Assembly: GCA_019218445.1 (NCBI GenBank)
Contig: JAHUUM010000007.1
Location: forward strand, 1-64,000
Length of the DNA stretch: 64,000 nt
DNA from: Weeksellaceae bacterium TAE3-ERU29
GTDB lineage: Bacteria > Bacteroidota > Bacteroidia > Flavobacteriales > Weeksellaceae
Direction: 5' to 3'
Under the pieces are notes generated by a model. That model was not told where the DNA came from. It made no database searches and saw nothing but the letters and a program-made list of their open reading frames with translations. The translations under genes and the position numbers were made by a program. Positions 17,709 to 25,952 of this stretch are shown here, piece by piece. Each line of letters begins with the position of its first letter. Within the stretch, counting starts at the first letter, position 1.

Positions 17709-19145
17709 TTATTGTTTTGTTCTTTTATATCTCACTTTTGCTCCTTCCGGAATAGATTGTACTGTTCTAAACCCAATATAACTTCTTGCTGAGTCTTTAT
17801 CTTCATAATCTCTATTTCCCACCATAAGCATATAACCTACATCTTTCCAAGAACCTCCTTTTACAGTTTTATTTCTGCTTTGTTTAGCTGTTCCTAAATA
17901 AGGATTTAATGTTGATGTATATTCATTAGAAGCTGTTATATAAGGTGATTGAGTCCACTCTGCAACATTTCCGGACATGTCATATAATCCGTAATCATTT
18001 GGAAGGAAGCTTTTAGCAGGTGCTGTATAAATAAAGCCTTTCTTTTTAGATTTCGAACAACAATCCTCTACATAATCTCCTCTTTTAGGTTTAAAGTTTG
18101 CTAAATAACAACCTCTACTATCAACTAAATATGGTCCTCCCCAAGGATATGGAGCATCATCTAACCCACCTCTTGCGGCATACTCCCACTCTACTTCTGT
18201 TGGTAATCTATAGGCAATTACGTCTCCTTTGTTTTTACGTGAAGCATTGTATTTTTTATGTTTATCTGTTCTATACGCACAGAATGCTCTTGCCTGATCC
18301 CAACTTACTCCTACTACAGGATAATCTGAATAAGCAGTATTCCAGAAATAATCTTGGTGCAACGGATCATTATACGCATAATTAAAATCTCTTACCCAAA
18401 CTGTTGTATCAGGATAAACATTAACTGTATCTGTCGTTACAAAATCTTTTCTTGTTTTGTTAGTTGCTCTCGCTGCCTTATTTTTATCTATTTCGGTAAA
18501 AACATAATTCAATTTACGAACATCCATCAAACGCTCTCCATTAAATCTATCTTCCGGCGGATAATATAAACTCTCCATTACTTCTACATAATCTCTATCC
18601 GGATATTGGTATTTATCCCAAATAATAGGTTCATCCCAATTTAACTGACGCTCAGATTCATATCCACTTCTACCATCTGCCATTTCATTAATATAGTCAT
18701 CATATGCAGAAACATTTCCTTGGTTATTTGTTCTTACTTTAAAAGCATAATCAGCTATTCCTGTTTGCCCTGTGGTATTTTGACCTCCGCTAAACCCTAA
18801 TTCATAAGCTCTTTCTGCCAATCGTTGTCTTACAATTGAATCTCTTACGTATTCTACAAAAACGCGATATTCTGCATTAGTGATTTCTGTATCGTCCATA
18901 AAGAAGCCTGATACAGAAACCGTTTTTGGTGTTGCATTCTGCTGTTCTGCAAAATCGTAATCGGTTTGTCCCATTACAAAAGACCCTCCGGGAATTGGCA
19001 CCATTCCGTAGGGACGCTCCGGAGTAAAGGCTTTTGATTTAGTTTTGGCAACTATCATTCCTCTGTCATTAGACTTCTTACCACTGAACATGTTACAAGA
19101 AGTTAATGCAAAAACTATAATTACAACTATGGATATTCTCATCAT
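17709..19145 (-). CDS. gldK: GldK, T9SS/gliding lipoprotein (start revised)
   Basis: The outer-membrane lipoprotein ring component that partners GldN. From the ATG at 19145 (MMRIS...) the product is 478 residues with a canonical lipobox ALTSC (C17). The open frame extends 18 codons to 19199, but that extension has no signal character and would displace the signal peptide, so I reject it. The body carries the formylglycine-generating-enzyme/sulfatase-modifying fold of GldK: MVPIPGGSFVMG, RLPTEVEWEYAARGG and GLYDMSGNVAEWTQS. It is the first gene of gldKLMN. A possible -7 box (TAATTTTG, minus strand, 19197-19204) lies about 52 nt upstream. Confidence 0.95.
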   Translation of the reverse strand: MMRISIVVIIVFALTSCNMFSGKKSNDRGMIVAKTKSKAFTPERPYGMVPIPGGSFVMGQTDYDFAEQQNATPKTVSVSGFFMDDTEITNAEYRVFVEYVRDSIVRQRLAERAYELGFSGGQNTTGQTGIADYAFKVRTNNQGNVSAYDDYINEMADGRSGYESERQLNWDEPIIWDKYQYPDRDYVEVMESLYYPPEDRFNGERLMDVRKLNYVFTEIDKNKAARATNKTRKDFVTTDTVNVYPDTTVWVRDFNYAYNDPLHQDYFWNTAYSDYPVVGVSWDQARAFCAYRTDKHKKYNASRKNKGDVIAYRLPTEVEWEYAARGGLDDAPYPWGGPYLVDSRGCYLANFKPKRGDYVEDCCSKSKKKGFIYTAPAKSFLPNDYGLYDMSGNVAEWTQSPYITASNEYTSTLNPYLGTAKQSRNKTVKGGSWKDVGYMLMVGNRDYEDKDSARSYIGFRTVQSIPEGAKVRYKRTKQ

Positions 19146-19194
19146 TTTTACTCTTATTTTTAGAGTTTGTAAAACTATTATATTTTTTCTAACT

Positions 19195-19212
19195 CCCAAA
19201 ATTAAATTTGGG
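19195..19212. other. short hairpin between the arginase-fold gene and gldK
   Basis: CCCAAA-ATTAAA-TTTGGG is a perfect 6-bp stem, 43-60 nt after the stop of the upstream gene and 50 nt before the gldK start. It overlaps the candidate -7 box TAATTTTG of gldK, so it may be an operator or a weak terminator. No T-run follows on the minus strand. Confidence 0.35.
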
Positions 19213-19254
19213 ACTATGTTTTTAACGATATTTAATCGCTATTATTATATCTGA

Positions 19255-20358
19255 TTAATAAAACTTTTTAAAAAACTTCAACCACTTATCTGGCAAATCA
19301 CCTTTTAAGGTGTTTAAATAATCTGATTCATTACACGGAATCTTCTTCAACGCATCATCTACAAAAACTTGTATCCACCATCTTTCTGAGTTTTTTGACT
19401 TAAAAAAGACAATTTCTTGATCATCGAACAATACTCTATAAGTTTCTAAATCAACGTCACTTTTTTGATTGTTTTTAGCATCTATCAAATACCAAAGCAT
19501 TTCCGAAACTAAAAAAGCATCCTCCTCTGTATCAATTAATCCGTTAGAAATATGAATCTTTTTTAAAGATTCACTTAATCCACAATAGCGCATAATTCCG
19601 CAAATTTCTCTTTCGTTTAAGCCATTTGGTGTTTTTACTAAAGCAGAAGAGAAAGAACTCCTTTGTAAAACGCCAAGATCCACAGAAACTAAATCCATTT
19701 CTCTAAGCAGTGGCTCGGCAATAGAAATACTCTCTGTTACTTTTCCCAATCTCACATTCTCGAAATTCAATTGTTCCAATATATCAAATTCCTCTGTAGC
19801 ATTATACGGTGCTTGACTTCCTATATTTACGTACTCTAACAATTTTTGTTCCTCATCTAAAATCATATGAGTTATAAAATTCCTGCTATTTAGTTTTTGT
19901 ACGCTGGCATCCATATCTAATTTAAAATCTATGGTTGCTACATTTATATATTTTTTCTTGATTCCTTTATATATAATGTAGCTCAATGCTTGAGTACCTC
20001 CTATAAAAACAACAGTAATTTTTCTTTCAGAAAACTGAGAAACTATATTGTGCAGAGCAAAGCAAGTATCCTCAAAAGTCTCTCCGGGTAGTATTGTTCC
20101 TAAATCATAAATACTCCTTTTCCAATTGCTATAAGCCAACTGATAAAATTGCTCTCTCACTTTTGAATAAAAAAAGTCTGAATCTTCCTCTATTTCTAAG
20201 GTATGCTCTTGTGGTAAAGAAATTAATACAATTGAGTTTTCATTTATTTCCTCATCTATATCAAACTTTATATGCCCTCCGATTGAAAATTTATTTTCCC
20301 TATTTATATTCTCTCTTATCTCAAAGGGAACTGAAACCAAAAAATCCTCTAAATCCAT
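19255..20358 (-). CDS. arginase-fold protein (formimidoylglutamase-like) lacking metal ligands
   Basis: 367 residues with the ureohydrolase (arginase/agmatinase/formimidoylglutamase) layout, and likely annotated as formimidoylglutamase by similarity. The three metal motifs are degraded. GGDH is GGTQ (120-123). DAHxD is DFKLD (144-148), His replaced by Lys. SxDxDxxDP is SVDLGVLQR (225-233), losing the second Asp and the DP. At least three binuclear-manganese ligands are gone, so hydrolase activity is unlikely and a structural or regulatory role is more plausible. No other histidine-degradation gene is in the window. It sits between topA (3 nt) and gldK, an arrangement I recall in other flavobacteria. 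Confidence 0.8.
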   Translation of the reverse strand: MDLEDFLVSVPFEIRENINRENKFSIGGHIKFDIDEEINENSIVLISLPQEHTLEIEEDSDFFYSKVREQFYQLAYSNWKRSIYDLGTILPGETFEDTCFALHNIVSQFSERKITVVFIGGTQALSYIIYKGIKKKYINVATIDFKLDMDASVQKLNSRNFITHMILDEEQKLLEYVNIGSQAPYNATEEFDILEQLNFENVRLGKVTESISIAEPLLREMDLVSVDLGVLQRSSFSSALVKTPNGLNEREICGIMRYCGLSESLKKIHISNGLIDTEEDAFLVSEMLWYLIDAKNNQKSDVDLETYRVLFDDQEIVFFKSKNSERWWIQVFVDDALKKIPCNESDYLNTLKGDLPDKWLKFFKKFY

Positions 20359-20361
20359 ATA

Positions 20362-22905
20362 TTATTTAGTTTTCTTTTTAGATTTAGGTTTAGCTTTTAC
20401 TTTCGATTTAGCTTTAGTCTTTGGCTTGGCTTTGGTTTTTGACTTAGGTTTGGCACTTTCTATTAGATTTTTAGCTTCTTCCAGTGTCATATTTTCCACA
20501 TCCACTTCCTTACTTACCTCTACTTTGGTCTTACCTTGAATAATATTATGTCTCTTCCAACGAGCTTTTTCAATTCTAATTCCTTCTTCTTTCCAAACTT
20601 TTACAACTTTCTCCGCTTCTTTTTTCTTTTTAGCTTCAATCAGTTCTTCTATATCACTCTGGGAAAGATTATCAAAATCATATTTTTTATTGACGTTAAT
20701 AAACCAATCATTCCATTTAATAAACGGACCAAAACGTCCTTTCCCTCTTGTAACATCCAGTCCCTCATATTGAGCAATAGGAGCATCTTGTTTTAATTTA
20801 ATGTCTATTAATTCTTTTGCCCTTTCGAAAGTCACCTCAAACGGATCTTCGCTTTTTGGTAAAGAGATATAACTTTTCCCGAATTTAATATAAGGTCCAA
20901 ATCTTCCTATATTCACCTCAACCGGCTCTTCTTTATATTTTCCTAATTCTTTTGGTAATTCAAATAATTTTAAAGCTTCTTCTATCGTAATTGTAGAAAT
21001 ATTCTGTTCCGGATTTAGTCCTGCAAATTTAGGCTTCTCTTCATCTTCTACCTCTCCAATTTGTACCATTGCTCCGTATCTTCCTATTCGGGCATAAATA
21101 TTTTTTCCGGATTTAGGGTCTACGCCTAAAAGTCTTTCTCCTGTAGCTCTATCTGCATTTTCAGAAACATCCTCTACATTTTCGTGGAAACCTTTATAAA
21201 AGTTATCTAATACTTTAAACCAGTTTTCTTTTCCTGCTGCAATCTCATCAAAATTTTCTTCTACTCTTGCCGTAAACTGATAGTCCATAATATTTTTGAA
21301 ATATGCTACAAGAAAATCATTTACAACAATCCCAATATCAGTAGGTTTTAATTTATTTTTATCTGCTCCAAACCTTTCAGTTTCATCAACTTCTTTTACT
21401 TCTCTATTTTTTAAAACTAAAGTTCTAATGTTTCTTTCCTCTCCATCTAAATTAATCAACTCAACATAATTTCTTTTCTGAATGGTTGAAATGGTAGGTG
21501 CATAAGTAGATGGACGACCAATTCCTAATTCCTCTAATTGACGCACTAATGTCGCCTCCGAATACCTTGGTGCATGACGAGTAAATTTCTCTATCCCTTT
21601 TATTAATTGAGCCTCTAACGGTTCTCCCACTTTAACTTTTGGTAAAATCGTCATTCCTCTTGGTTGAATTACTTCGTCATCGTCATCACTGCTTTCTTGG
21701 TACACTTTTAAAAATCCATCAAATAATAAAACCTCTCCTTTTCCTCTGAATATATGTTTTTCCTCTTTATTGCTTTCTACGCTAATGGTTGTTTTTTCTA
21801 ACTTAGCATCAGTCATTTGGCTGGCTAAAGTTCTTTTATAAATTAAATCGTATAATCTGTTTTTTGAAGGGTCAGATCCCGCTCTTTTTTTAGATAAATC
21901 AGTAGGTCTTATCGCTTCATGAGCTTCTTGTGCTCCTTTCGATTTACTTTTATATCTCCGTGTTTTTGCATATTTTGCTCCATATTCGTTTTTTATCACT
22001 TCATTTGCAGCACTTAAAGCATCTTCTGATAAATTTTCACTATCAGTTCTCATATATGTAATTAAACCTTGCTCATATAATTGCTGAGCCACACTCATTG
22101 TGCGAGATACCGAAAAACCTAATTTTCTTGAAGCTTCTTGCTGTAATGTAGACGTAGTAAATGGGGCTGCCGGAGTTCTTTTTCCCGGTTTTGTTTCTAT
22201 GTCTGAAACTTTAAAATCTACCTGAGCACATTTTTCTATAAATTCTTTAGCCTCATCATAAGTTTTAAATTCTGTATTTAAATTAGCTTCAAAAACTTCT
22301 CCCGATTGTAATTTAAATTCTGCTACAAACCTAAAGCTATTCTCTGGCTCAAAATCCCTTATTTCTTTCTCCCTCTCTACAATCAATCGTACCGCTACCG
22401 ACTGAACTCTCCCCGCAGAAAGTCCCGGCCTCACTTTTTTCCAAAGAACAGGAGACATTTCAAATCCCACAAGTCTATCTAATATACGCCTAGCTTGTTG
22501 AGCATTTACTAAATCTTCATCTATTTTCCTTGGATTTTCTACTGCTTTTAAAATTGCTTTTTGAGTTATCTCATTAAAAACAATTCTTTTAGCATTTTTC
22601 TTTTTTAAATCAAGTTGATTATATAGATGCCATGCTATCGCTTCTCCCTCACGGTCCTCATCAGATGCTAACCAAATAACATCTGCTTTATCAGATAATT
22701 TTTTTAATTTTTTAACTATATCCTTTTTATCCGGAGAAATTACATAATTCGGTTTAAATTTATTCTCTATATCTATCCCCATATTTTTTTTTGGCAAATC
22801 CGCAATGTGCCCAAAACTGGACTCTACTTGAAAATCTTCTCCTAAATATTTTTGAATAGTTTTGGCTTTTGCCGGTGACTCTACGATAACTAAATTTTTG
22901 GGCAT
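20362..22905 (-). CDS. topA: DNA topoisomerase I
   Basis: 847 residues. Type IA topoisomerase that relaxes negative supercoils through a 5'-phosphotyrosine. Toprim domain at the N-terminus: LVIVESPAKAKTIQKYLG and the metal site SDEDREGEAIAWH. The active-site Tyr is Y284 in LITYMRTDSENLS. The C-terminal half carries repeated zinc-less TopoI repeats (GRFGPYIKFG, GRFGPFIKW) and ends in a Lys/Pro-rich tail that likely contacts DNA nonspecifically. It starts behind a consensus -7 box (22923-22930) and appears co-transcribed with the arginase-fold gene 3 nt downstream. Confidence 0.97.
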   Translation of the reverse strand: MPKNLVIVESPAKAKTIQKYLGEDFQVESSFGHIADLPKKNMGIDIENKFKPNYVISPDKKDIVKKLKKLSDKADVIWLASDEDREGEAIAWHLYNQLDLKKKNAKRIVFNEITQKAILKAVENPRKIDEDLVNAQQARRILDRLVGFEMSPVLWKKVRPGLSAGRVQSVAVRLIVEREKEIRDFEPENSFRFVAEFKLQSGEVFEANLNTEFKTYDEAKEFIEKCAQVDFKVSDIETKPGKRTPAAPFTTSTLQQEASRKLGFSVSRTMSVAQQLYEQGLITYMRTDSENLSEDALSAANEVIKNEYGAKYAKTRRYKSKSKGAQEAHEAIRPTDLSKKRAGSDPSKNRLYDLIYKRTLASQMTDAKLEKTTISVESNKEEKHIFRGKGEVLLFDGFLKVYQESSDDDDEVIQPRGMTILPKVKVGEPLEAQLIKGIEKFTRHAPRYSEATLVRQLEELGIGRPSTYAPTISTIQKRNYVELINLDGEERNIRTLVLKNREVKEVDETERFGADKNKLKPTDIGIVVNDFLVAYFKNIMDYQFTARVEENFDEIAAGKENWFKVLDNFYKGFHENVEDVSENADRATGERLLGVDPKSGKNIYARIGRYGAMVQIGEVEDEEKPKFAGLNPEQNISTITIEEALKLFELPKELGKYKEEPVEVNIGRFGPYIKFGKSYISLPKSEDPFEVTFERAKELIDIKLKQDAPIAQYEGLDVTRGKGRFGPFIKWNDWFINVNKKYDFDNLSQSDIEELIEAKKKKEAEKVVKVWKEEGIRIEKARWKRHNIIQGKTKVEVSKEVDVENMTLEEAKNLIESAKPKSKTKAKPKTKAKSKVKAKPKSKKKTK

Positions 22906-22922
22906 AGGTTATAAATTTGGTG

Positions 22923-22930
22923 CAAAAATA
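22923..22930 (-). promoter_or_regulatory. -7 box of topA
   Basis: TATTTTTGCA on the minus strand fits TAnnTTTG with the frequent CA after it, 17 nt before the topA ATG. The 279-bp spacer to the divergent plus-strand gene is very AT-rich with only weak palindromes (AATATTAT/ATAATATT near 22967). I see no other signal there. Confidence 0.55.
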
Positions 22931-23184
22931 AATACATTTTTTTAATGCACTATAAATTACATGAATATTATACCATAAATATAATATTATTACTGAATAA
23001 TGTACTGTATTAATAGCTGAATCTCAAAAAATAGAGAAACATATAATGCTTAATGCCTGAATTTTATCATAAAAAATAACTTTTTTAAAGAATCTATGAT
23101 ATTTTCTTTAAAATTTTATACTTTAATTAATTCAATTTATATATATTCGCATCATAATAATGTTAAATATAGTTATCAGAAAAA

Positions 23185-23694
23185 ATGAGTGGTACAATTA
23201 AATTCTTCCATCCGGAAGAAACTTTTGTTTACAATGTAGACAAATCATTTTGTAAAGTGGTTTATTTAAAGAAGAAAAATTGTTTAGTCTTAGAGATTGA
23301 ATCTAATGAAGATTTAGACCACTTGGCCGAAGATTCTCTTCAAAACGAATTTCCAAAAGTAGTCCTTACTATCGATGATTTCCCAATTGATGTTGACTCC
23401 AAAAAGAGATTAGCCGGAAAATCTTATGAAATTCCGGAAAGCACTATTGAGGTAGAAGATGAAGAAGGAGAATTAGAGGAAATTTTTTATACCAATTTAA
23501 TTGTAAATGAAGATGATTTTGAATTAAATAACAATCATTTAAAATTTACTGAAAAAAATGGAAAACTACAATTACTCTGGACAGGGGAAGTGGATGATTT
23601 TACAGAGGAGACAGATGATGTTATCCCTTTCGAAGTTAAATGCAATCTTATAGATAAAAAAATTGTGATTAAGGAAGAAACTTATAACGAGTAA
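23185..23694 (+). CDS. hypothetical acidic cytoplasmic protein (169 residues)
   Basis: Not recognised as a named family. The protein is strongly acidic (runs such as VEDEEGELEE and DDFTEETDD), with no signal peptide or membrane helix. It alternates hydrophobic strands and turns throughout, suggesting an all-beta fold, and ends on a short strand pair (VKCNLIDKKIVIKEETYNE). It is monocistronic, between topA (divergent) and nadE (convergent), with a strong terminator after it. A clean start (GAAAAAATGAGTGG) and terminator support a real gene. Confidence 0.75.
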   Translation: MSGTIKFFHPEETFVYNVDKSFCKVVYLKKKNCLVLEIESNEDLDHLAEDSLQNEFPKVVLTIDDFPIDVDSKKRLAGKSYEIPESTIEVEDEEGELEEIFYTNLIVNEDDFELNNNHLKFTEKNGKLQLLWTGEVDDFTEETDDVIPFEVKCNLIDKKIVIKEETYNE

Positions 23695-23707
23695 TCTTTT
23701 AATATAT

Positions 23708-23741
23708 AAAGCCGTTTCATGCATGAAACGGCTTTATTGTT
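23708..23741. terminator. strong terminator after the acidic hypothetical gene
   Basis: A perfect 28-nt palindrome (arms AAAGCCGTTTCATG and CATGAAACGGCTTT, 23708-23735), followed by ATTGTTTTTT on the plus strand. It sits 13 nt after the stop. The minus strand lacks a comparable T-run, so it serves mainly the plus-strand gene, although nadE converges on it. Confidence 0.85.
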
Positions 23742-23814
23742 TTTTACTGTATAATCACAGTAATAATATTAAAATCTTAAGGTCTTATAGATATAAAAAA
23801 CCATTTTTATTTTC

Positions 23815-24606
23815 TTATTTAGACTTTAAATTATCAGGAATTTCGGCAACAGGAATAGGGTTTATTTTATGTTGCATCGCTCTATTGAATTTATTGAATA
23901 TCTTTAATACTTCTTGTTTTCTCCCTTGAAAATCTTCCGGGTCATAATCTTGATAAACGGACATTGCCCATTCCAACTCGTCATAAGTTGCGCCTAATTG
24001 GTCTTCGTCTGTTCGGTCATCGTTCCACAAGCCGTCGGTTGGTTTTGCTGTTTGAATAGATTCAATAATGTCTAATTCTTTTGCTAATTCGTAAACCTCA
24101 CTTTTCAATAAATCGCCAATGGGTGAAATATCTACACCTCCATCTCCGTATTTTGTAAAGAACCCCACGCCAAAATCTTCTACTTTATTTCCTGTTCCCA
24201 CTACTAAATATTTATTTATTCCTGCATAATAATAAAGTGTCGTCATTCTAAGTCTTGCTCGAGTGTTTGCCAAAGCTAAACCTGTATTAGAATCAGAATT
24301 ATCTACATTTACAGCATTTGAAAGCGAATCAAAAGTTTCAGTTAAGTTCACAGATAAACCCGTAACATTATCGAAATTATTTTTAAGCCAATTGATATGG
24401 TCTTTTGCTCTTGTAACTTGGTCTTCCGCTTGATGAATTGGCATTTCTAATACTAATAAAGGAAACCCTGTCTTAGCCGCCAAGGTGGAAACTACCGCAG
24501 AATCTATTCCGCCGGAAACTCCCATAACCCAGCCTTTCATACCGGATTCTCTTAAATAATAGCCCATCCAATCAACTATATAGTCAATAACTTCTTTTGT
24601 ATGCAT
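23815..24606 (-). CDS. nadE: NAD(+) synthase
   Basis: 263 residues. It amidates nicotinate adenine dinucleotide to NAD, the last step of NAD synthesis. The ATP pyrophosphatase P-loop SGGIDSAV is at 31-38, with the downstream synthase motifs ALANTRARLRMTTLYYYA, GTGNKVEDFGVGFFTKYGDGGVDISPIGDLLKSEVY and KPTDGLW. There is no nitrilase/glutaminase domain, so it is the short, ammonia-dependent form or takes ammonia from a partner. It is divergent from gldB, a pairing I recall in other gliding flavobacteria, with a 43-bp shared promoter region. Confidence 0.95.
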   Translation of the reverse strand: MHTKEVIDYIVDWMGYYLRESGMKGWVMGVSGGIDSAVVSTLAAKTGFPLLVLEMPIHQAEDQVTRAKDHINWLKNNFDNVTGLSVNLTETFDSLSNAVNVDNSDSNTGLALANTRARLRMTTLYYYAGINKYLVVGTGNKVEDFGVGFFTKYGDGGVDISPIGDLLKSEVYELAKELDIIESIQTAKPTDGLWNDDRTDEDQLGATYDELEWAMSVYQDYDPEDFQGRKQEVLKIFNKFNRAMQHKINPIPVAEIPDNLKSK

Positions 24607-24623
24607 AATTATCTGTATTTTTG
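24597..24623 (+). promoter_or_regulatory. gldB promoter
   Basis: TTG at 24597-24599 and TATTTTTG at 24616-24623 with a 16-nt spacer, one base under the usual 17-23 range. The -33 part overlaps the first codons of the divergent nadE. Confidence 0.55.
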
Positions 24624-24641
24624 AACTTTTAAAAATATATT

Positions 24642-24649
24642 CAAAGATA
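24642..24649 (-). promoter_or_regulatory. nadE -7 box abutting the gldB start codon
   Basis: TATCTTTG on the minus strand, 36 nt before the nadE ATG, with its last base next to the gldB ATG (24650). The two divergent promoters therefore overlap face to face. Confidence 0.5.
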
Positions 24650-25624
24650 ATGCAAATAAAATTAGTTTATCCATTATTATTAATATTAGTGTTTTCTTGT
24701 AATAAAAAAGATGATAGATTCACTAAAGAAGTCCCTGATTTACAAGAAACTATTACAGTAAATAATGTATCTGAGAAATACTATGATTCCTCTGTAAATA
24801 ACCAAAGTTTGGTAAATTCTTATCCTGATTTCTTCAATAATATTCCGGATAGTATTTTAACTTCCAGACGAGCAGACAGTATTTCGCTTGTATTAAATAA
24901 AGCCGTAGAAAAGGAATTTAACAATAAATCTTTAGTAGATTCTTTAAATTCTGTATTCAAATACGTAAAATATTATTATCCTGATTTCGTTCCGCCTACT
25001 GTTTACACCTTTACGGGAGAACTTCCATACATGAACCCCGTTGCATACTGGCGACAAAGTAATGATATGGTAATCGGTCCGGATTGGTTTTTAGGAAAAA
25101 ATTATCCTATTTACGAACAAATGGGAATCCCTGCCTATCTCCGCGAAAATATGCAGCCTAAATATTTTAAAGTTGCAATTGCAGAAAGTATCGCAAAACA
25201 ATACATCCCCATAGATATTACAAAAAGAAAGTTTGTAGAAAGAATGATTTATGCAGGGAAAGTGCTAATTGCAACACAAGCCTTTTTACCCGATAAATCT
25301 CCACAAACTATCATTGGTTACACGCCGGAACAATGGCAATGGAGCAAAGAAAATGAAGTCAATGTCTATATTTACTTTACTGAACAGGAATATCTATTTA
25401 GCGAAGATAAAAAGTTAAGCGAAAGGTTTATAGAACCTGCACCATTTTCTAAATTCTTTAGTGACAATGATAAAGAAACTCCTGGCAAAATCGGAGCATG
25501 GGTAGGTATGCAAATTTGTAATGCTTATTTAGAAAAGCACCCTGATGTAGATTTAGTCACATTCTTAAACGACACTAATTATTTAAAAATATTCAACGAA
25601 TCAAAATATAAACCAACAAAATGA
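24650..25624 (+). CDS. gldB: GldB, gliding motility lipoprotein
   Basis: 324 residues with a lipobox VFSC (C17) followed by NKKDD. GldB is a lipoprotein required for gliding in Flavobacterium johnsoniae; its biochemical role is not known to me. Recognised by family segments (YWRQSNDMVIGPDWFLGKNYPIYEQ; IPAYLRENMQP; FFSDNDKETPGKIGAWVGMQI) and by gldC following with overlapping stop and start. Length is typical (about 320). It is transcribed from the compact divergent promoter shared with nadE. Confidence 0.93.
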   Translation: MQIKLVYPLLLILVFSCNKKDDRFTKEVPDLQETITVNNVSEKYYDSSVNNQSLVNSYPDFFNNIPDSILTSRRADSISLVLNKAVEKEFNNKSLVDSLNSVFKYVKYYYPDFVPPTVYTFTGELPYMNPVAYWRQSNDMVIGPDWFLGKNYPIYEQMGIPAYLRENMQPKYFKVAIAESIAKQYIPIDITKRKFVERMIYAGKVLIATQAFLPDKSPQTIIGYTPEQWQWSKENEVNVYIYFTEQEYLFSEDKKLSERFIEPAPFSKFFSDNDKETPGKIGAWVGMQICNAYLEKHPDVDLVTFLNDTNYLKIFNESKYKPTK

Positions 25625-25944
25625 TGAAATCAGAAATAAAAATTGAAATCGAATTAGACGAAAACAATGTACCGGAAAATTTAAGCTGGACCGCTAAAGA
25701 CGGTGGCGTGGAAAATGAACCTACAAAAGCCGTTTTACTTTCTTTTTGGGACGATGATAAAAAAGAAGCTTTAAGAATTGATTTATGGACGAAAGATATG
25801 CCGATGGATCACATGAAAATATTTTTTCATCAAATATTTAATGCAATGGCAGATACTTACAGCAAGGCTACTTCTGAAGATGATGTGGCTAAAATGATAA
25901 GGTTATTTGCCGAAGATTATGCACATGCGTCCAAAATAAAATAA
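25621..25944 (+). CDS. gldC: GldC, gliding motility protein
   Basis: 107 residues, cytoplasmic, acidic. GldC is a small soluble protein that improves gliding efficiency in F. johnsoniae. Conserved segments are IEIELDENNVPENLSWTAKDGG and ALRIDLWTKDMPMDHMKIFFHQ. Its first ATG overlaps the gldB stop (ATGATGA), indicating translational coupling; the second ATG at 25624 is equally possible. Confidence 0.93.
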   Translation: MMKSEIKIEIELDENNVPENLSWTAKDGGVENEPTKAVLLSFWDDDKKEALRIDLWTKDMPMDHMKIFFHQIFNAMADTYSKATSEDDVAKMIRLFAEDYAHASKIK

Positions 25945-25952
25945 TACAAATC

